Shown: positions 42,079 through 50,153 of the stretch, piece after piece
How the letters are laid out: each line of letters opens with the position of its first letter
How positions within the stretch are numbered: the first letter of the stretch is position 1
DNA from: a virus
Strand: one strand, 5' to 3'
Virus record (IMG/VR): IMGVR_UViG_3300046167_000825
Coordinates: 124,001-188,000 of that record
DNA length: 64,000 nt
Made by a program: the position numbers and the translations under genes
Notes under the pieces: model-generated
What the model saw: only the letters and a program-made list of their open reading frames with translations
Told to the model about the DNA's origin: nothing
The model's database searches: none

Positions 42079-43557
42079 ATGGCTGATATCTTTTCTGTCG
42101 ACCTCAAAGGTCTTTCTAATCTCTTACCACAAGACGGTCTGGCGTGGATCGTCAATGAACTCGTCCAGAACGCTTGGGATCAAGAAGTTCAGACGGTTCG
42201 CCTCGAACTCGACAAGATGTCCAACACGAGAAACCGTATTCGACTCGCCATCGAGGACGATGACCCAATCGGATTCATCAACCTCGCCCACTCTTTCACT
42301 CTCTTCGCCAAGTCGCACAAGTTGGGCAACGCTGAGAAACGTGGGAGATTCAATCTCGGTGAGAAACTGGTCATCGCTTATGCGATTGCCTCTGGTGGCT
42401 CTGTCAAAATCGAATCCACCAAAGGTGGCTTCCACTTCAGCAAGGACGGTCGGACATCCATCCGTAAGAAGAGAGCCTTTGGTTCTCGTGTCGAAGTTGT
42501 GTTCAAAGCAACCCAAGCACAGTATGACGAACTGGTGGCACATGTCGGAACTCTCATCCCACCAAAAGACCACACCGAGTTCGTTGAGATAGAGCAGTCA
42601 ATCAAGACCACGCTCTCCAAACCGACTCTCATTAAGTCAGTGACGGGTGTCAATCTCCCAACCATGTTGGCTAATAGTGAAGGTGTCCTCCGTAGGACTA
42701 GAAGGAACACCACTGTCGACCTCTATGAAGTGATTGACGGTGACACACCATATCTATATGAAATGGGAATCCCAGTAGTCCCAAGCGAAACACCCTATCA
42801 CATAGATATCCAACAGAAGATACCATTGAACATGCAGCGAGACAATGTCACGCCAGCGTACTTCAAGGCAATCGCTACCACTGTCCTCAACGCAACGGCT
42901 GACCTTCTGACAGTAGAGCAGATCACTCAGAGTTGGGTCAAGGAAGCAATGGAGGACAAGGATGTCGATGCCGAATCAGTCGAGGCAGTTCTCGATACCA
43001 AGTACGGGAAGAAGAGAGTAGTCCACGACCCCAATCACCCAGAATCCTCTGCTGTCGCTATCGCTAAAGGATACACCGTTGTCTACGGTGGCAATGAATC
43101 ACGAAGCACATGGGAGAATATCAGAACGCACAGACCAGTGACCTCCGCTGGAATCAAGTTCGATACAACCAATACCGTCTCCTTCGACCCAGACGGTATA
43201 GATGTCTCCCTCCCAGAAGACCAATGGACTGACGGGATGAAAAGCCTCGCTCTATTCTGCCAGAAGACCCATAAGGAAATCTTCGGAGCGAAATTAAGAA
43301 TCCAGTTCTTCAAAGACCCTAGAGGCTACCTCGCTTGCTACTCCCGAAACTCTCTGACCTTCAACTACCGAAGCATCGGGAAGACGAAGTGCAGCAACTG
43401 GAAGACCCACCTTGAGTACTTCGTGGATTTAATCATCCACGAGTTCGCTCATCGCTATGGGAGTTCGCACTTCTCAGAAGACTACTGGCGAGGCACGACT
43501 AAGGTCGGAGCGAAGATGGCTCTGCTGCTGAGAGCAAAACCCGAACTGCTGGACTAA
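42079..43557 (+). CDS. GHKL ATPase fused to a metzincin-type zinc motif
   Basis: 492 aa, behind AAGGAG. The N-terminus has a GHKL (Hsp90/MutL-like) ATP site: NELVQNAWD (26-34), the G1-like DDDPIG (60-65) and GRFNLGEK (89-96). The C-terminus has HEFAHRYGSSH (454-464), which fits the full metzincin consensus HExxHxxGxxH. A single protein joining an ATP-dependent clamp and a zinc-protease motif is unusual. The gene follows the CobT-like genes, but its leader has no class A promoter (instead an ACAATC triplet repeat), so timing may differ. No third domain is recognised. Confidence 0.75.
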   Translation: MADIFSVDLKGLSNLLPQDGLAWIVNELVQNAWDQEVQTVRLELDKMSNTRNRIRLAIEDDDPIGFINLAHSFTLFAKSHKLGNAEKRGRFNLGEKLVIAYAIASGGSVKIESTKGGFHFSKDGRTSIRKKRAFGSRVEVVFKATQAQYDELVAHVGTLIPPKDHTEFVEIEQSIKTTLSKPTLIKSVTGVNLPTMLANSEGVLRRTRRNTTVDLYEVIDGDTPYLYEMGIPVVPSETPYHIDIQQKIPLNMQRDNVTPAYFKAIATTVLNATADLLTVEQITQSWVKEAMEDKDVDAESVEAVLDTKYGKKRVVHDPNHPESSAVAIAKGYTVVYGGNESRSTWENIRTHRPVTSAGIKFDTTNTVSFDPDGIDVSLPEDQWTDGMKSLALFCQKTHKEIFGAKLRIQFFKDPRGYLACYSRNSLTFNYRSIGKTKCSNWKTHLEYFVDLIIHEFAHRYGSSHFSEDYWRGTTKVGAKMALLLRAKPELLD

Positions 43558-43621
43558 CGAATGGATGACTGGGGGAATCCCCCAGTCAGTTCCACCTCCC
43601 CTAGTCAAGAATCTAGGAGAG

Positions 43622-43650
43622 ACCCCCTCCCTCCCCCCTCCCGCCTCCTC
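43622..43650 (-). other. Potential G-quadruplex (- strand)
   Basis: Reading the - strand there are four runs of three or more G (GGG, GGGGGG, GGG, GGGGG) separated by single A bases. It lies between the GHKL gene and the next gene. Confidence 0.6.
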
Positions 43651-43831
43651 GATTCTAAAATCCAGACCCCCTCTGCGAACACGAAAAACCGTTCGATTAA
43701 CTATCGGGGGGGCGGGGATCAACCAAAATTGCCGTATTGAAAACGCATTGATTTTCTCAAACCTTTGTTTAACCCCCGTTTTTAACCCCGCATCTTCGTG
43801 CAAGGAGGGAACGCAAGGAGGAAATAATCTT

Positions 43832-43839
43832 TCTATATC
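43832..43839 (+). promoter_or_regulatory. Class B promoter candidate (TCTATATC)
   Basis: TCTATATC lies 40 nt before the ATG at 43872, after a 270-bp gap that holds a GC hairpin (43568-43588), the AAGAATCTA motif and the G-run tract. ATAATCT precedes it, as at 48.8 kb. Confidence 0.45.
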
Positions 43840-43871
43840 TCTTTAATAGTAACTGTTTATGGAGAGATATT

Positions 43872-44333
43872 ATGTCAGATTTACGAGGCAACCTTATTCG
43901 TTTAGCACACGCCAACCCAGAACTCCGAAAGGACTTGATACCCTTGTTGAAGCAAGCCAACCCGATAAGACATTGGAAACTTAAGAAAGGTGTTGCACAC
44001 ATTAGATATCGGATAGAGTCTGGTGGCAAGCGACTCCTAGTGCTGATCTCTTATCGTGGTAATAAAGATAGAGTGCTGATAAGTGATTTGGCACAAGAAC
44101 TGACATACGTTGAAAATGAAGCCAAAGGAACGGCTAAAACTCTGAGTAGTCTGATGTCACAAGGTAGTTTGGGTCTTCAGACCTTCTCAATGGACAGTGT
44201 CGAGGCAGAGTTCGACAGCAAGTATCCAATCTTGGTAAGACACTCCTCCTACTATGAGATTTTTGACGGTAAAGAAGAAACCGTCAGAGGGATGATGGAG
44301 AACCTCATGGGTGCTTCCGAATTGAAAAGGTAG
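43872..44333 (+). CDS. Unknown protein with N-terminal LIRLAH...NPELRKDL motif (153 aa)
   Basis: ATG 43872 behind GGAG. Residues 4-26 carry LRGNLIRLAHANPELRKDL followed by IPLL, a helical segment also present in the proteins at 48846 and, weaker, 56034. A beta-rich domain without known homology follows (GVAHIRYRIESGGKRLLVLI near 41-60). I infer that the motif is a shared module, perhaps a targeting or packaging tag. It stands alone behind a class B promoter candidate. Confidence 0.7.
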   Translation: MSDLRGNLIRLAHANPELRKDLIPLLKQANPIRHWKLKKGVAHIRYRIESGGKRLLVLISYRGNKDRVLISDLAQELTYVENEAKGTAKTLSSLMSQGSLGLQTFSMDSVEAEFDSKYPILVRHSSYYEIFDGKEETVRGMMENLMGASELKR

Positions 44334-44402
44334 AAAGCACTGGGTTTTTCAAAACGCATTTGCGAATTAGTGATCCGTGAAATTGTTCTGGTAATTTTTT
44401 TT

Positions 44403-44428
44403 GGGGGGTTGGTTTTGACCCCCCTTTG
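44403..44428 (+). terminator. Probable terminator hairpin
   Basis: GGGGGGT and ACCCCCC pair across a nine-base loop, then TTTGG. The T run is short. It closes the 153-aa gene. Confidence 0.5.
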
Positions 44429-44436
44429 GTATTCTG

Positions 44437-44444
44437 TCTATATT
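44437..44444 (+). promoter_or_regulatory. Class B promoter candidate (TCTATATT)
   Basis: TCTATATT lies 46 nt before the ATG at 44483 and directly after a hairpin terminator. It leads a five-gene co-directional run to 47.2 kb. Confidence 0.45.
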
Positions 44445-44482
44445 GTATAGAAAGGTGAAGCATTATAAGGGGTATTGAAAAC

Positions 44483-45139
44483 ATGAAAGATGTTGAACTA
44501 TGGCATGGGGATTGTCTAAAATTGATGAAAGACATTGAAGACAATAGTGTTGATTTGTGTCTCACGGACATACCGTACGATGTTGTCAATAGATCCAGCA
44601 ATGGCTTGAGATCCCTTGATAAAGGTACGGCAGATATTTTAACCTTTGATTTGACTGACTTTTTAGACGAGGTCACAAGAATAAGCAAGACGGTCATTAT
44701 CTTTTGTGGTAAAGAGCAATTCTCTACAATTTATGCCTACTATGCCTCTAAAAAAGGGACAACTAGACCTATTGTATGGCAAAAATCAAATCCATCCCCT
44801 ATGAACGGTCAATATGTATATTTATCGGGGATTGAAATGGCAGTGTGGTTTAAGTCAAAAAAATCAAAAACATTTAATGCCCACTGTAAAAACACAGTAT
44901 TCAAGCATCCAAATGGCAGAAATAAACTACACCCAACAGAGAAAAATCATAGGTTACTAGAAGAATTAATACTTGATAACACCAATGAGGGCGATCTTGT
45001 GCTCGATCCGTGTGGTGGTAGTTTCTCGACTGGGATTGCTTGTCTAAAAATCAAGCGTAGATTTAGGGGTATAGAAAAAGACCCAATGTATTTCGAGATA
45101 GCAAAGAAACGCATTGAAGAACATCAAAAAACAATTTAA
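44483..45139 (+). CDS. DNA amino-methyltransferase, beta-type (TDIPY)
   Basis: 218 aa. Motif IV near the start is TDIPYD (28-33), then a variable part, HPTEKNHRLLE (about 150-160), and the AdoMet motif DPCGGSFSTG (about 175-184). The order fits beta-class N6-adenine or N4-cytosine methyltransferases. The Ile in DIPY replaces the usual Pro, and DPCGGS replaces DPFxGS. The class includes CcrM (GANTC), but the specificity cannot be told here. The leader TAAGGGGTATTGAAA is repeated before the next gene. No restriction partner. Confidence 0.8.
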   Translation: MKDVELWHGDCLKLMKDIEDNSVDLCLTDIPYDVVNRSSNGLRSLDKGTADILTFDLTDFLDEVTRISKTVIIFCGKEQFSTIYAYYASKKGTTRPIVWQKSNPSPMNGQYVYLSGIEMAVWFKSKKSKTFNAHCKNTVFKHPNGRNKLHPTEKNHRLLEELILDNTNEGDLVLDPCGGSFSTGIACLKIKRRFRGIEKDPMYFEIAKKRIEEHQKTI

Positions 45140-45150
45140 GGGGTATTGAA

Positions 45151-45792
45151 ATGAAGAAACTATCAAAAGAAGCGACACTTCGGTTGTTGTTACAAGGTAT
45201 GTACAAGGGTTTACAAGATGCAAAGAACGACCCATTGGTACAAGCGAAGTATCCTCGTGGGTTATCCTTCATTGAGGGGATGGTTGTAGATTTGGGTAAG
45301 AAGGCAGCCCGTGACCCCAACTTCAAATTGAGTGAGAAGCAAGTGAAGAAACTCAATCAGTTCTTGGGTGGTAGTTCGGGAGTCTTGAGTTCTGTTCTCC
45401 GTAGGCACATTGTCCGTCATTGTAATGGCAATGAGTGTACGATGGTATCCCCCAATGAGTTTCGTTTTGAGTATGTCAAGCCGACCTTTCACGTTACGGG
45501 TGAGTTGCGAGTTGGTGGTACATACAAAGAAGACACTTATCAGATAGACAGCACGGTAGAGACCTTATCGGAGGTGTTAGCCCAGTATGCCATTTCAATG
45601 AAGGGTTATCGTAGAGGTATGACAGAGTATTCCTTTGAGAATGGTGTCATCAAGATGGAGTCAATGCACCGTAATCGTGCAGATATTTTTGATGTCAATG
45701 AAAAGACATCGGAACTAGAGTTATTTATCAACGGCAAGCCTTTAGCGAAAGCATTGGGTGAGCAAGCCATTAAGTATTTCCAAAGGAGTTAA
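45151..45792 (+). CDS. Unknown protein (213 aa)
   Basis: ATG 45151, seven bases after AAGGGG. An N-terminal helical region (LLLQGMYKGLQDAKNDPL) and a mid-region with Cys/His (LRRHIVRHCNGNEC, about 85-98) precede a beta-rich C-terminal part. The Cys/His cluster could bind zinc. It shows general similarity in layout to the 48846 and 43872 proteins (C-terminal beta domain) but no clear homology. It is co-transcribed with the methyltransferase. Confidence 0.6.
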   Translation: MKKLSKEATLRLLLQGMYKGLQDAKNDPLVQAKYPRGLSFIEGMVVDLGKKAARDPNFKLSEKQVKKLNQFLGGSSGVLSSVLRRHIVRHCNGNECTMVSPNEFRFEYVKPTFHVTGELRVGGTYKEDTYQIDSTVETLSEVLAQYAISMKGYRRGMTEYSFENGVIKMESMHRNRADIFDVNEKTSELELFINGKPLAKALGEQAIKYFQRS

Positions 45793-45794
45793 TC

Positions 45795-46160
45795 ATGAAA
45801 TGGACAATAACGGGAAGATATCAATCTGGATCGAAGAACATTATATCGGGCAACATGGGTCGGTGGTCAGTACAATCCGACACGGCTTTCAGTATTGAGG
45901 TATCTCGGTTCTCTGAGGTATTCCATCAACAGAAATACCCCATGATGCCTATACCTTCTGGTCGTGGTACAGACACAGTGGGTTATCGTATGTCGAAAGA
46001 CAAGACTGGCATCGTGATGGATCAAGTTCATCATCATTCCACGAAGCCCGTCAAGATGATTTTCCGTAGAGCAATCCACGAGTTGAAGATCAACGGTGCA
46101 GCACCTTCAAGAGAGATGTTGGAGAAAACCGTGAAGTACCTAGAACGTAAGTTCAAATGA
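45795..46160 (+). CDS. Unknown protein (121 aa)
   Basis: ATG 45795 behind AGGAG. Beta-rich start (MKWTITGRYQSGSKNII), then a His/Lys-rich middle (MDQVHHHSTKPVKM) and a helical end (EMLEKTVKYLERKFK). No family recognised. The stop overlaps the next start (ATGA), so translation is coupled. Confidence 0.6.
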   Translation: MKWTITGRYQSGSKNIISGNMGRWSVQSDTAFSIEVSRFSEVFHQQKYPMMPIPSGRGTDTVGYRMSKDKTGIVMDQVHHHSTKPVKMIFRRAIHELKINGAAPSREMLEKTVKYLERKFK

Positions 46161-46957
46161 AGAAATTAGCGAAGGCTATGGTTATCCCCGTTCGTCAGAG
46201 AACGCAATACACTTGCGTTCCTTGTTCTTTGTCTATGTGCTTGAAGGCATTGGGTATGGAGTGGATGACGGAGGACATCGTCAATGACGTGATGGGTGCT
46301 AGACCGATGAAGGGTGCTACTTGGGAAGCCGTCATCAATGCCGCCCAGCATTTCGGTAAGCGTGCAACTCTCACTGCTCCTTGTACAATCGAGCAAATGA
46401 AGGAATGGACTGACCAAGGGTTACCGATAATGATTGCTTGGAATCCAGAGGGTCGAGAGTGGAGTCACGCTTCCACTGTGTTCCATGTTTGTGAGGAATA
46501 TGTTTGGGTGGCTGACCCGAACATCCCCGACCCCAATGAAGTGGTTAGGAAAGTGCCTCACAAAGATTTTTATTCCAAGTGGTACGAGAAGCACACGAAC
46601 TATCTAGTTCGGAGACCCGCTGTTGTGATATCCCACGAGATATCTGAATCTGGCATGCAAGTGCCGTATCCCAATATGAGGATGGCGAAAACGGCTGGAA
46701 GTGATTACATGTCCAAGCAGAACATTCGAGATTCTTTGCGTATGTGCCAAGAGTTAGTTCTGTGGGTTGACGGTGAGAACATGGAGGACTGGGTGGAGGA
46801 CAAGTTGTCGGTCATTCGTGCAGCACTCTCAGATGTCCATCGTTTCTACACCAATGGTAAGTGGGATATCGGGAAAGAGAAGATCACTCTTTGGCGAGAA
46901 GCCAGCAGTGTCGGGAGAGTTTCAGATCGTTATCAAGCACGAGTTGAGGACAGTTGA
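46157..46957 (+). CDS. C39-like cysteine peptidase
   Basis: 266 aa, coupled to the previous gene. Near the N-terminus is QYTCVPCSLSMCL (17-29), with Cys20 as the likely nucleophile and a preceding Gln. A His (104 or 110, in EWSHASTVFH) and Asp120 (WVADPN) complete a papain-like triad in the order of Peptidase_C39 and related enzymes. There is no ABC transporter or leader-peptide gene nearby, so it is a stand-alone peptidase. I infer that it may process virion or host proteins. The C-terminal 110 residues are unrelated and of unknown function. Confidence 0.75.
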   Translation: MKKLAKAMVIPVRQRTQYTCVPCSLSMCLKALGMEWMTEDIVNDVMGARPMKGATWEAVINAAQHFGKRATLTAPCTIEQMKEWTDQGLPIMIAWNPEGREWSHASTVFHVCEEYVWVADPNIPDPNEVVRKVPHKDFYSKWYEKHTNYLVRRPAVVISHEISESGMQVPYPNMRMAKTAGSDYMSKQNIRDSLRMCQELVLWVDGENMEDWVEDKLSVIRAALSDVHRFYTNGKWDIGKEKITLWREASSVGRVSDRYQARVEDS

Positions 46958-47247
46958 TTTGGTTCGTGCTATTCGATATTTCATATCGGAACTTAGTTGA
47001 AGACACCCAATGTTTTTATGTAACGACACCCGAACTAGAGGGGTTGTCGGAAGCAGAGAAGGATTGGGTGTTTTTTCATACGCTTGGTATTGAGTTCGGT
47101 TGGGTATTATCTTCGTGGGACAAGGAATCCAGAACTATTTTTTTGGATGATGGTCGAGAAATCTTTATGTTGGATTATTGGGAGGAGAACCCTTCCCATA
47201 AGCCCCACACAAGATTATTGAACAATACACTATGGCACAACAAATAG
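46954..47247 (+). CDS. Small protein (97 aa), TTG start
   Basis: The best start is a TTG at 46954 (GAGGA four bases before it), which overlaps the stop of the peptidase gene. The protein is aromatic and acidic (EKDWVFFHTLGIEFGWVLSSWD near residues 34-55), with no known motif. It lies 10 bases before the chaperonin gene and is too unlike GroES to be a co-chaperonin. Confidence 0.5.
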   Translation: MIWFVLFDISYRNLVEDTQCFYVTTPELEGLSEAEKDWVFFHTLGIEFGWVLSSWDKESRTIFLDDGREIFMLDYWEENPSHKPHTRLLNNTLWHNK

Positions 47248-47257
47248 GAGAATAACA

Positions 47258-48796
47258 ATGTCGAAAGAGATATATTTTGGGGAAGACTTCCGAACTCAAA
47301 TACTGAAGGGTGCTGACATATTTGCGAACACCGTGACCAAGACAATGGGGCCATTTAGTGGCACAGTCATGATGAATCGAATGGGGGGTTTGCTCCAAAC
47401 GAAAGATGGTGTGACGGTCGCCCGTGAGATCAATCTGAAGAACCCCGTAGCGAATATGGGTTGTCAAGTGTTGAAGGAGGCTTGTATCAAGGTCAATGAC
47501 GAGGCTGGTGATGGCACGACCACCACTGCTTGTTTGACCAACGCCATTTTGAGAGAGGGGCATAAGATGATCACGGCTGGGTTTGACCCCATGACTCTCC
47601 AAAGGGAACTCCGTCAAGCGAGTGATAAAGTTATCAAGACCTTGTGGGATAATGCCTTCCCCGTTGAGGAGGAATCCGAACTTCATTCAGTTGCAATGAT
47701 TTCTTGTAACGGTGACCGAGAGGTAGCCGATGTCTTAACTGAGGCTTGTCTTGCTGTCGGTAAAGATGGGACAGTGGTTATCGAAGAAGGGAAGGGCATT
47801 GGTATCGAGATGGATTTCAAGGAGGGCTTTGAGTTATCTTGTGGGGCAGTGAGTCGTCATTTTATGGACAACGCCCTTGAGAAGAAGTTGATTTCCCCTT
47901 TGGTTGCGATTGTTCCGAAAGTGATTACATCCATGAAGGATGTCCATTCGATGCTTGAAGAATCTTCCCAGTTCCCCCAGAATGAGTTGTTGTTAATTTG
48001 TTATGGGTTGGAAGGGGAAGCCTTGAAGTTTATGGCGACCAATCATGTGAAGGGTGTTTGTACATCAATGCCCATCAATATCGCTGGGGTATCTCTGAGG
48101 AGAGCCGAGTACATGAAGGACTTGGCGGCTCTTTGTGGTTGTGAAGTTTTAGAGGTGGATCAGTATGACATCACGAAGTTCAATACGGACTGGTTTGGGT
48201 CTTGCTTGGAGGTTCTTGTCCAAGAGAAGAAAACCATCTTCTCGGCTTTCGATGAAGCCGAAACCTCCATCGAAAGGAGAGTCAACGAACTCCAAACAGA
48301 TATGGCGAGTTCGATTTCAGATTACGACCGAGATGACATCACAAAAAGAATATCCAAACTGAAGGGTGGTTTCTGTTTGGTTTCAGTTGGTGGTCACACC
48401 GAACTGGCTATGAAAGAGAAACGTGCTCGGATTGAGGATGCACTTGGTGCTGTTCAGAGTGCTTTGAAAACTGGGATAGTCGCTGGTGGTGGGGCTTCTT
48501 ATCTTTGGGCATCTCAAGTTCTGAGTGACGATGGTGGTGAAGGTATTCTTAAACGGGCTTTAAGGAAACCAATGGAAACGATAGTGGGCAATGCTCGGCA
48601 GAACGGTGACTTCGCTGTGGAGATTCTGCTCCGTGATGGTGAACATGCTTGGCACGGGTGGGATGTCCGTAAGAAAAAGGTGATTGATCTTTATAAGACA
48701 AAGATTATTGACCCTCTCCTCGTGGCAGAGAAAGCCGTTGAGAGTTCGGTTTCTGTTGCTGGATTGATGATTACTGCTGAGGCTGGTATCGTTTGA
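47258..48796 (+). CDS. groEL: GroEL-like chaperonin (phage type)
   Basis: 512 aa, behind AGGAG. Group I chaperonin signatures are all in place: TMGP (29-32), TKDGVT (48-53), GDGTTT (84-89), then TGIVAGGGAS in the equatorial domain and the terminal AGLMITAE. It is shorter than bacterial GroEL (about 548 aa) and lacks the GGM-rich tail. No GroES gene is visible. Phage chaperonins of this kind are known in some giant phages such as EL and act without a co-chaperonin. It should fold phage proteins during late infection. Confidence 0.92.
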   Translation: MSKEIYFGEDFRTQILKGADIFANTVTKTMGPFSGTVMMNRMGGLLQTKDGVTVAREINLKNPVANMGCQVLKEACIKVNDEAGDGTTTTACLTNAILREGHKMITAGFDPMTLQRELRQASDKVIKTLWDNAFPVEEESELHSVAMISCNGDREVADVLTEACLAVGKDGTVVIEEGKGIGIEMDFKEGFELSCGAVSRHFMDNALEKKLISPLVAIVPKVITSMKDVHSMLEESSQFPQNELLLICYGLEGEALKFMATNHVKGVCTSMPINIAGVSLRRAEYMKDLAALCGCEVLEVDQYDITKFNTDWFGSCLEVLVQEKKTIFSAFDEAETSIERRVNELQTDMASSISDYDRDDITKRISKLKGGFCLVSVGGHTELAMKEKRARIEDALGAVQSALKTGIVAGGGASYLWASQVLSDDGGEGILKRALRKPMETIVGNARQNGDFAVEILLRDGEHAWHGWDVRKKKVIDLYKTKIIDPLLVAEKAVESSVSVAGLMITAEAGIV

Positions 48797-48803
48797 TAAT
48801 CTA

Positions 48804-48811
48804 TTTATATT
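48804..48811 (+). promoter_or_regulatory. Class B promoter candidate (TTTATATT)
   Basis: TTTATATT lies 42 nt before the ATG at 48846, preceded by ATAATCT, as at 43.8 kb. One base differs from the class octamer. Confidence 0.35.
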
Positions 48812-48845
48812 CTCATTTGAGAGAAAGACTTATATTGGAGTGATT

Positions 48846-50066
48846 ATGAAGATTGATAGAAAAATGGAAATAGGTGGGAAGCCCTTCAAGATATATGATC
48901 AAGAGAATGATGGGGTCACTACTTTATGGAGTTCCAATGGACAGCGTAATTTTCCTCAGATGAGTCGTGAGAAAAAACTCATTGCAGAGGATATTTTTGG
49001 TCTTCTAACCTTCCGTTATACTTGGGGTGGTTTTGGGGATTTGACTCTCCGAGAGCAACTTGAGAATAAGTTCGATTCTTTTTGGTACAACGCTAAGGCG
49101 AATCGTTATTGGTTTCAGTTTTTGTTTCCTTTAATGGAAGGACAACCCCAGTTGAAGAATCTTGTTGCTGAAAAACTCCAGTTGGATTTCACGGGTGTTT
49201 CTCGTCTCAAGGTTCGGGATAGTGATTCCGAGTCCATTGCAAAGGCGATATGGGAAGCGAGAAAAATGCGAGATATCTATGAACCATTCAAGGATGCTTT
49301 CTTCTCTCAGAGAGGCACGGCTCTTCTGCCCGAACAAGAGGGTTCTTCTTTAGAGAAGGGAACTATCGTTATTGCCATGAAGTTGAACGAGGGTCAAGGA
49401 GCGAGTTTTGCTGGAGTTCGGGTCTTCAGTGATGACAGTCGTGGTTTGAAAAGTGCTATCCAGAAAGAAGCGACTAAGTTGTATCGTGGTTTCATTGCAC
49501 CTCACACAAGTATCTTCGAGAACCGTATGAGAGATGAGTACATGAAGGGTGGATACACCGTTTATGACTCGGAAGGCTACAATGAATTGATGGCAGCCGA
49601 ACTAGAAGCAATGATACCAACTTTGTTCGGGGGTAATGTCTCCATCCGTTCAGCCAGTTCGGGGGATTCTTTAAGAAACAAAGTCATTCGTCTTGCTCAC
49701 AGTAATCCAGAACTCCGAAAGGATTTGTTACCTCTCTTGAAAGAAGCACGCTTACACGACAAGGCTCTCGCTCTCCGAATCCAAAACTCAAAGGCTGGTA
49801 AGGCGTACGGTCTTTACTTTGCCGCTGGGTTCAAGTCTAATCGTGCAGATAGCGATGGAGCGATCACTTACGAGTTTGAAACCAACATACAAAACGGCAA
49901 CTTCAAAGAGGTCATCTATATAGATGTGACCAAATGGGATAGCGGTGACGAGATGTACAGCGTTCAAGCCAAGTACGGTAAAGGAACTTGGGATCACAGA
50001 TCAGAGAAAGACCTCTTGAAAAACCTCCCTAGTATTCTAGCCAACCTCGAAAAACAACTCGGCTAA
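48846..50066 (+). CDS. Unknown protein with internal LIRLAH-type motif (406 aa)
   Basis: I chose ATG 48846, five bases after GGAG, over an overlapping GTG at 48840. The N-terminal 270 residues are unknown. Then LRNKVIRLAHSNPELRKDL plus LPLL (about 275-297) matches the motif of the 43872 protein almost exactly, followed by a beta-rich C-terminal domain. The position of the motif just before the C-terminal domain suggests a linker or sorting module that is recombined between proteins. Confidence 0.7.
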   Translation: MKIDRKMEIGGKPFKIYDQENDGVTTLWSSNGQRNFPQMSREKKLIAEDIFGLLTFRYTWGGFGDLTLREQLENKFDSFWYNAKANRYWFQFLFPLMEGQPQLKNLVAEKLQLDFTGVSRLKVRDSDSESIAKAIWEARKMRDIYEPFKDAFFSQRGTALLPEQEGSSLEKGTIVIAMKLNEGQGASFAGVRVFSDDSRGLKSAIQKEATKLYRGFIAPHTSIFENRMRDEYMKGGYTVYDSEGYNELMAAELEAMIPTLFGGNVSIRSASSGDSLRNKVIRLAHSNPELRKDLLPLLKEARLHDKALALRIQNSKAGKAYGLYFAAGFKSNRADSDGAITYEFETNIQNGNFKEVIYIDVTKWDSGDEMYSVQAKYGKGTWDHRSEKDLLKNLPSILANLEKQLG

Positions 50067-50074
50067 GAGTATGT

Positions 50075-50140
50075 GATCCCGTAAGGGAACATTCTCGGTC
50101 TTCCGAACTAAATCAAGCCCAATTGTTCCTTAACGGGATC
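50075..50140. repeat. 17-bp inverted repeat nested in the terminator
   Basis: GATCCCGTAAGGGAACA (50075-50091) is almost perfectly complementary to TGTTCCTTAACGGGATC (50124-50140), with two mismatches. The second arm is exactly the loop of the terminator at 50115-50153, so the two pairings form a pseudoknot-like or switching structure. Confidence 0.7.
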
Positions 50141-50153
50141 ATTGGGCTTTTTT
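50115..50153. terminator. Bidirectional-type terminator between convergent genes
   Basis: AAGCCCAAT and ATTGGGCTT form a 9-bp stem with a 17-base loop, followed by TTTTTT on the + strand. It lies after the 406-aa gene and overlaps the stop of the small - strand gene at 50139. Confidence 0.8.

Noticed and set aside
47165-47686. A - strand frame of 173 codons over the chaperonin start
   Set aside because: It is antisense to a clear GroEL-like gene and has no binding site.
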